9,867 nt of DNA, from positions 1-9,867 of the forward strand of contig JAPLUA010000555.1 in the NCBI GenBank assembly GCA_026397855.1. Reading direction: 5' to 3'. The translations under genes were made by a program, and so were the position numbers. The notes beneath the pieces are model-generated. The model worked only from the letters and a program-made list of their open reading frames with translations, was not told the origin of the DNA and did no database searches. Shown one piece after another: positions 6,536 to 9,867 of the stretch. This DNA comes from Verrucomicrobiota bacterium. GTDB taxonomy: Bacteria; Verrucomicrobiota; Verrucomicrobiia; Limisphaerales; UBA8199. Each line of letters begins with the position of its first letter. Position 1 is the first letter of the stretch.

Positions 6536-7741
6536 ATGAACCGAATGAATACAGCACACAACCCGTTTCCCCGCGGAGCGCGGACATTCCTGTCCGCTCC
6601 GACGCCGGCCAACCCCGCAGTGCGGACAAGAATGTCCGCGCTCCGATCGCCGGGGCTGATTGGCGCAAACCTCCTCCTGGCCGCGTCCCTCATCGCGTAT
6701 GCCGGGGACAAGCCCGTTGCGCCGCCGGCGGAAATGGTCCGCACCGTGGCGGATTCGGTCTTGCGGGATAACCCCAAGCCGCTGGATTTCAATTGGGGCG
6801 AGGGAGTGCTGTTGTCCGGGATGGTCGAGGCCCACCGGCTCACGAAGGATCCGCGCTACCTGGATTTCGTGCGACGGTTTGCGGAGCATTGGAGCGGCCG
6901 CGGCATCGGACCGCTGCTATCGGCCAAGGGCTACTGCGGCCACTGGGGGCCGGCCTTTGCCTTGCTCGAATCGCACAGCCTCAAGCCGGACCCCAGGGCG
7001 CTGGCCCTGTCCGACGAGATCGTGGATTTCATCATGCACCGCGCCACCCGCACCTCGGATGGCGGGCTGGACCATTTCACAGGTAAACCGGAGCTATGGG
7101 TGGATACGCTGGACATGAGCTGCCCGGTGCTGACGACCAAGGGGCGCCTCTCCAGCAACCCGGAGTTGCAGGCGGAAGCCCGCCGCCAGCTTGAAACCTT
7201 CGCCCGCCACCTGCAGGATCCGGCCACAGGTCTCTTCTATCACCATTGGAGCGAGGCCACTGGCAAGCGCACGACGAACTTCTGGGCGCGCGGCAACGGC
7301 TGGGTGGCGATGTCCCTGCTGGAAACGCTCAAGAACGAGCCCGCCGACGGCGCATCGGCGAAACCGCTGCGGCAGATGATCGAGAAGCAGGCCACCAGCC
7401 TGTTGAAACTCCAGGACCCGGCGACCGGCCTGTGGCATACGGTGATCGATGCGCCAGAGACTTACCTCGAGACCTCCGCGTCGGCGATGTTCCTCTATGC
7501 GCTGAACGAGGGTTGCCGCCGCCATTTGCTCGCCGTGCCGCCGGACAACCTGGCCGCCGCCTGGCGCGGCCTGGCCGGACAGGTCAATACCAACGGCCAG
7601 GTCGTGGGGGTGTCAGGCGGGACAGGGCCATCTTCCAAGGCAAACTACGCCAGGGTGCCGGTCGGCACTTACACCTGGGGCACGGGGGCGTTTCTACTGG
7701 CGGCCTGCTCGTGGGCTGACCGGGCAAAATCACCGGACTAA
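6536..7741 (+). CDS. GH105-like unsaturated glucuronyl/galacturonyl (rhamnogalacturonyl) hydrolase
   Basis: GH105 enzymes hydrate and release the unsaturated uronic acid left at the non-reducing end of oligosaccharides by polysaccharide lyases. Family features are clear: FNWGEGVLLSGM near residue 85, LWVDTLDM at 187-194 (D190 matches the catalytic aspartate of the YteR type), GLFYHHWSEATGKRTTNFWARGNGW written in two parts, 232-241 and 242-256, and a C-terminal GTGAFLLAA. The start is uncertain. The ATG at 6536 gives 401 residues with a repeat-derived N-terminus; the ATG at 6632 gives 369 residues and a normal signal peptide (MSALRSPGLIGANLLLAASL, cleavage likely after AYA at 54-56 of the longer form). 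Neither has a convincing ribosome binding site. It follows the 1088-residue gene by 27 nt, so co-transcription is likely. Confidence 0.88.
   Translation: MNRMNTAHNPFPRGARTFLSAPTPANPAVRTRMSALRSPGLIGANLLLAASLIAYAGDKPVAPPAEMVRTVADSVLRDNPKPLDFNWGEGVLLSGMVEAHRLTKDPRYLDFVRRFAEHWSGRGIGPLLSAKGYCGHWGPAFALLESHSLKPDPRALALSDEIVDFIMHRATRTSDGGLDHFTGKPELWVDTLDMSCPVLTTKGRLSSNPELQAEARRQLETFARHLQDPATGLFYHHWSEATGKRTTNFWARGNGWVAMSLLETLKNEPADGASAKPLRQMIEKQATSLLKLQDPATGLWHTVIDAPETYLETSASAMFLYALNEGCRRHLLAVPPDNLAAAWRGLAGQVNTNGQVVGVSGGTGPSSKANYARVPVGTYTWGTGAFLLAACSWADRAKSPD
6574..6645. repeat. REPIN-like palindromic element at the GH105 N-terminus
   Basis: Two 24-bp arms, 6574-6597 and 6622-6645, are inverted copies with one mismatch, around a 24-bp spacer. 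Each arm is itself a hairpin; in the left arm it is GCGGAC-ATTCCT-GTCCGC (6-bp stem, 6-nt loop). The whole element is 72 bp, a multiple of three, and is open in the GH105 frame (GARTFLSAPTPANPAVRTRM and following). The ATG at 6632 lies inside the right arm. Similar arms are familiar to me from Verrucomicrobiota intergenic regions; that is recollection, not a search. Confidence 0.85.
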
Positions 7742-7774
7742 CCTGGCGCTGGCAAGGGCGGGAGTTAGGCGCGA

Positions 7775-7790
7775 GCCGGGATAAACCGGC
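7775..7790 (+). terminator. Weak hairpin downstream of the GH105 gene
   Basis: GCCGG-GATAAA-CCGGC forms a 5-bp GC stem with a 6-nt loop, 34 nt after the stop at 7741, followed by ATTTGATG. It could end the transcript of the two carbohydrate genes, but the stem is short and there is no real T-run. Confidence 0.25.
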
Positions 7791-8008
7791 ATTTGATGAC
7801 CCAGACGACACCGGGAAGGCCAAAGCTGATGGCGGCCCACAGGCAAGTGCTGATTGCTGACAGTGAAGCATCCTTTAATTGTAAACCCTGGAATTAGAGG
7901 TTGGCCGAACCGAGGCGGGTCCATTGCGGTTGACAACAGTTAACAACTTGAGCCTGCAGGCGGCCCAGGAGATGTTGCTGTTGTGCCAATAGTGACACTT
8001 GTCCCAGC

Positions 8009-8731
8009 TCACTCCGCTGGGAAGCACTTCTCAAGCTCGCGCACTACGGCGCGCAGATACGGCTCGCTATCGTAATCGGCGCTCAACTGCCGCACCGCGC
8101 GGATCAATCGGCGTAGATAGTTCACATGCTCGGCCAGCTCGGCCAGCATTGTCTCCAAGGGAAGAATGCCTGGATAACCGCAACCGCTGCCGAAGTGAAA
8201 GCCGACGAGCAGGATGTCAGGGTGGCCGCCATGCCCTGTTTCGTAGCTAAGCTTCGGGGGGTTGCCTACAAACCTGGGGTTGCCCAGCAAATCCTTAAGC
8301 CGGGCCATATCGAACGATTCCGGAAAATGAATATAGAAATCTGTCTGAAGGAAGAAACTGCGCGGCCGGCATTGTATGGTGATGCGGCAGAAATACGGGT
8401 CGTCCCCGATCGCTGCTCCCGTGTCCTCGATGCTGCGCACCAGGAATACAAAGGACATGCTCGTCTCGAGCATCCATTCCTGGCTGATCTGCGGCCGCCC
8501 ATCCGCCGAAACCGGGTCTGGAACCAGCTCGGTGCCGTTGAACATGCGCAAGACGCCGGGCCAAATGCGCTCATGGATCCAACTGACGAGTTCTTCCCGG
8601 CATGACGGATTGCCAATCACAACGGTTGCTTCGTCTGACCACGTCCCTGCCTTCCGTGCCTGCGCAATGGCGTTGTCGAGCTCTGCGTGAGCCCAGCCGT
8701 CCTGCGATCGCTTTGTTCTGCGGGTTGCCAT
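8009..8731 (-). CDS. Orphan hypothetical protein, 240 aa
   Basis: I do not recognise this protein. It starts MATRRTKRSQDGWAHAELDN with a basic, soluble N-terminus and has no signal peptide or membrane segment, so it is probably cytoplasmic. The middle looks beta-rich with aromatic strands (SFVFLVRSIEDTG; RSFFLQTDFYIHFPES). A glycine-rich stretch follows (HPDILLVGFHFGSGCGYPG), then a helical C-terminus (MLAELAEHVNYLRRLIRAV; LRAVVRELEKCFPAE). The sequence is balanced and non-repetitive, as expected for a real gene, and the frame is fully open. It is transcribed opposite to the carbohydrate genes, stands alone between non-coding stretches and is closely bracketed by degenerate repeats. A frame on the opposite strand (8126-8605) is its shadow. 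Real gene likely; function unknown. Confidence 0.65.
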   Translation of the reverse strand: MATRRTKRSQDGWAHAELDNAIAQARKAGTWSDEATVVIGNPSCREELVSWIHERIWPGVLRMFNGTELVPDPVSADGRPQISQEWMLETSMSFVFLVRSIEDTGAAIGDDPYFCRITIQCRPRSFFLQTDFYIHFPESFDMARLKDLLGNPRFVGNPPKLSYETGHGGHPDILLVGFHFGSGCGYPGILPLETMLAELAEHVNYLRRLIRAVRQLSADYDSEPYLRAVVRELEKCFPAE

Positions 8732-8773
8732 ATTGGAGAAGCGTAATTAATCACCTTATCCCAAAGCAAGTGT

Positions 8774-8815
8774 CACCTCACTATTGACCCCCAGGAGGTG
8801 CTGCCGTTGGGTCAA
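8774..8815. ncRNA. Possible H-type pseudoknot
   Basis: Two inverted repeats interleave: CACCTC (8774-8779) pairs with GAGGTG (8795-8800), and TTGACCC (8784-8790) pairs with GGGTCAA (8809-8815). The linkers of 4, 4 and 8 nt are compatible with an H-type pseudoknot in RNA from either strand. On the plus strand the first stem would cover an AGGAGGTG Shine-Dalgarno-like sequence (8793-8800) that has no proper gene after it. No known RNA family is recognised. Confidence 0.25.
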
Positions 8816-8843
8816 AATGGTGAGGATTGATACTTGCTGGAAG

Positions 8844-8857
8844 TGTCAGCACTGACA
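8844..8857. repeat. Short palindrome, operator-like
   Basis: TGTCAG-CA-CTGACA is a perfect 6-bp inverted repeat with a 2-nt centre, sitting 113 bp upstream of the orphan gene's start. It could be a repressor site or part of the surrounding repeat; nothing else supports a role. Confidence 0.25.
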
Positions 8858-9098
8858 ACTGACGCCAGCACGGGAACCCAGGCAGAGTTTGGTTTGGCTG
8901 GCTTCGGTCAATGACTCCTATAATGAAGGAATCCAGACAAGGGTTCAGGTCTGGCATCTGTCACAGCGATTTGGATTACACCTTCCAACAGCTCCTGCGG
9001 ACCAATAACTACTTCTACTGCCGGGTGATGGGCTTTCCGGCAAGAAACAGCAATCCGATTTTGGAGGCGGGCAAGCCCCACCACGCTCAAATGCCTGC

Positions 9099-9167
9099 CC
9101 AAAAAATTGCTTTTGGCCCGGGCGATGCCCCGGGGAAAAGTAATCAGGGGCATCGGGTGATTTCCCC
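9099..9167. repeat. Cluster of overlapping inverted repeats
   Basis: CCAAAA-AATTGC-TTTTGG (9099-9116) forms a compact hairpin. CGATGCCCC (9123-9131) pairs with GGGGCATCG (9147-9155), and GGGGAAA (9132-9138) pairs with TTTCCCC (9161-9167); the last two interleave. The concentration of pairings in about 70 bp of non-coding DNA suggests a structured repeat or RNA. Confidence 0.4.
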
Positions 9168-9198
9168 TCGCTGGCGCACCAGGCATGGGGTAGCCAGT

Positions 9199-9231
9199 GG
9201 TAAGACAGCAGTAAGACAGCAGTAAGACAGG
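9199..9231 (+). repeat. Three copies of an 11-bp tandem repeat
   Basis: GGTAAGACAGC, AGTAAGACAGC and AGTAAGACAGG follow each other without gaps in non-coding DNA. No association with a gene start or known element is visible. Confidence 0.85.
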
Positions 9232-9252
9232 GGTAGGCTTAATAGGTATTGT

Positions 9253-9275
9253 ATTACGCCTGCGTGAGGCGTAAT
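9253..9275 (-). terminator. Hairpin downstream of the ABC ATPase gene
   Basis: ATTACGCC and GGCGTAAT form a perfect 8-bp stem around a 7-nt loop, 24 nt past the ABC gene's stop. It is symmetric and could act on either strand. A T-run does not follow directly, so it may be a processing or stalling hairpin rather than a standard terminator. Confidence 0.45.
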
Positions 9276-9298
9276 GCGGGACCCTTTTTGGGCCGGGG

Positions 9299-9867
9299 TC
9301 AAATGTAGGTTTGTTCCAGCAAGGTCGCCGCGGTTTCGTCGAGCATCTCCCGGCGGCGCAGATCCTCGAAGCGCGCGAGCAGGTCATCCGCGCCCAGCCG
9401 CTGTTTGTCGGCGCCGGCGAAGCGATAGGCCACCTGGCCCTTGTGCATGATGACGATGCGGTCGCCGAGATGCGCGGCCTGTTGCATGGAGTGGGTGACC
9501 ATCAGGGTGGTCAGCCGGTAGCGGGTGATGACCTCCTCAGTGACGCGGATCACGAGGTCGGCGCTCTTGGGATCGAGGGCGGCCGTGTGTTCGTCCAGGA
9601 GCAGGATGGAGGGTTTGATCCAGGTGGCCATCAGGAGCGTCAGGGCCTGGCGCTGTCCGCCTGAAAGGCTGCCAATGGCGTTGCCGAGGCGGTCTTCCAG
9701 GCCCATTTTGAGCTGGCTGACGCGGTCGCGCAGTTCGTGCAGCAGCTTCCTGGGGAGGGCCCAGCCCAGTTGCCGCCTTTGGCCGCGCCGGACGGCGAGC
9801 GCGAGGTTTTCGGCGATAGACATGCCGGGCGCGGTGCCGGTGAAGGGATTCTGAAACACGCGGCCGA
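9299..9867 (-). CDS. ABC transporter ATP-binding protein (COG1101-type, TrpX/TrpY/TrpZ-like system), N-terminus off the window
   Basis: The ATPase powers import by an inner-membrane ABC transporter. The visible part contains the Q-loop (VFQNPFTGTAPGMSIAENLA), the signature LSGGQ, Walker B with its catalytic glutamate (SILLLDEHTAALDP), and the switch histidine (LMVTHSM). The Walker A segment is missing because the frame runs off the right edge: the codons before the possible GTG at 9859 read Gly-Arg, as expected just before VFQNP, so that GTG is not the start. LLLDEHTAALDP and FQNP-x-GTAP are, as I know them, hallmarks of the ATPases paired with TrpX-like (COG2984) binding proteins and COG4120 permeases, some of which take up aromatic amino acids. 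The C-terminal tail (DDLLARFEDLRRREMLDETA) is normal for the type. Partner genes would lie to the right. Confidence 0.9.
   Translation of the reverse strand, partial: GRVFQNPFTGTAPGMSIAENLALAVRRGQRRQLGWALPRKLLHELRDRVSQLKMGLEDRLGNAIGSLSGGQRQALTLLMATWIKPSILLLDEHTAALDPKSADLVIRVTEEVITRYRLTTLMVTHSMQQAAHLGDRIVIMHKGQVAYRFAGADKQRLGADDLLARFEDLRRREMLDETAATLLEQTYI

Larger units (their letters stand above)
7964..8836. repeat. Degenerate repeats bracketing the orphan gene
   Basis: Two relationships link the flanks of the gene at 8009-8731. First, CAATAGTGA-CACTTG (7987-8001) recurs in inverted orientation at 8767-8786 (CAAGTG ... TCACTATTG), with five extra bases between the two blocks. Second, the sequence starting CCCAGGAGATGTTGCTGTTG at 7964 recurs as a diverged direct copy from 8790 (CCCAGGAGGTGCTGCCGTTG), 16 of 20 matching. 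They may be remnants of a mobile cassette or members of a dispersed repeat. Confidence 0.45.
8732..9298. other. 567-bp non-coding stretch with hairpins and short repeats
   Basis: No supported gene. It holds a possible pseudoknot (8774-8815), a palindrome TGTCAG-CA-CTGACA (8844-8857), a cluster of inverted repeats (9099-9167), an 11-bp triplication (9199-9231) and a hairpin (9253-9275). A 104-codon plus-strand frame at 8911-9225 and an overlapping 159-codon minus-strand frame at 8908-9387 run through these repeats and have no domain-like character. The 5' region of the orphan gene at 8731 must lie in the left part; I see no clear promoter. Confidence 0.6.

Noticed and set aside
7770..7880. Minus-strand sequence reading WAAISFGLPGVVWVIKCRF, like a membrane-protein end
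   Set aside because: A stop lies shortly upstream with no start codon in between; too short to separate a gene remnant from chance.
7930..7935. A perfect TTGACA, possible -35 box
   Set aside because: No -10 hexamer at 16-18 bp and no plus-strand gene downstream.
8911..9225. A 104-codon plus-strand frame in the right intergenic stretch
   Set aside because: Runs through the hairpins and the tandem triplication; no domain pattern and no ribosome binding site, and it is matched by an equally unconvincing frame on the other strand.
9199..9231. Tandem 11-bp units considered as a CRISPR array
   Set aside because: Units are contiguous with no spacers and far too short; no cas gene nearby.
1..9867. 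tRNA, rRNA, known riboswitches and complete insertion sequences
   Set aside because: No cloverleaf, ribosomal or transposase-like sequence was seen by reading both strands; weak homologies cannot be excluded without searches.

Overview
The window is GC-rich bacterial chromosomal DNA. Secreted polysaccharide-degrading enzymes, weak Shine-Dalgarno use and several dispersed palindromic repeats suggest a member of the Verrucomicrobiota (Limisphaerales/Pedosphaera-like). That assignment rests on my recollection of similar repeats and protein sets, not on a search.

Layout. (1) 1-3226, plus strand: part of a type I restriction-modification locus. hsdS (18-1391) is interrupted near its 3' end by a frameshift in a 10-C run; the missing C-terminal helix is still encoded in another frame up to 1495. 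Its central linker contains an in-frame palindromic repeat. About 276 bp of repeat-like DNA follows (an imperfect inverted-repeat element and a 9-bp tandem repeat), then an intact-looking hsdM (1772-3226). No hsdR is in the window; if present it should lie to the left. (2) 3242-7741, plus strand: two secreted carbohydrate-active proteins. The first is a 1088-aa protein with an (alpha/alpha)6-barrel-like core whose family I cannot name. The second is a GH105-like unsaturated glucuronyl/galacturonyl hydrolase, which suggests breakdown of pectin, rhamnogalacturonan or another uronic-acid polysaccharide. The GH105 N-terminus overlaps a second palindromic element, which supplies one of its candidate start codons. 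(3) 7742-9298: mostly non-coding, with one minus-strand orphan gene (8009-8731) closely bracketed by degenerate inverted and direct repeats, a possible pseudoknot beside it, and a 567-bp stretch of hairpins and short tandem repeats. (4) 9299-9867, minus strand: the C-terminal part of an ABC transporter ATPase of the type paired with TrpX-like binding proteins, cut by the right edge.

The most notable signals are a possible phase-variable (or pseudogenised, or mis-sequenced) HsdS and two REPIN-like palindromes of different sequence but the same design: two arms, each a 6-bp stem with a 6-nt loop, in inverted orientation. Both sit inside reading frames, at positions where a protein can tolerate extra residues.
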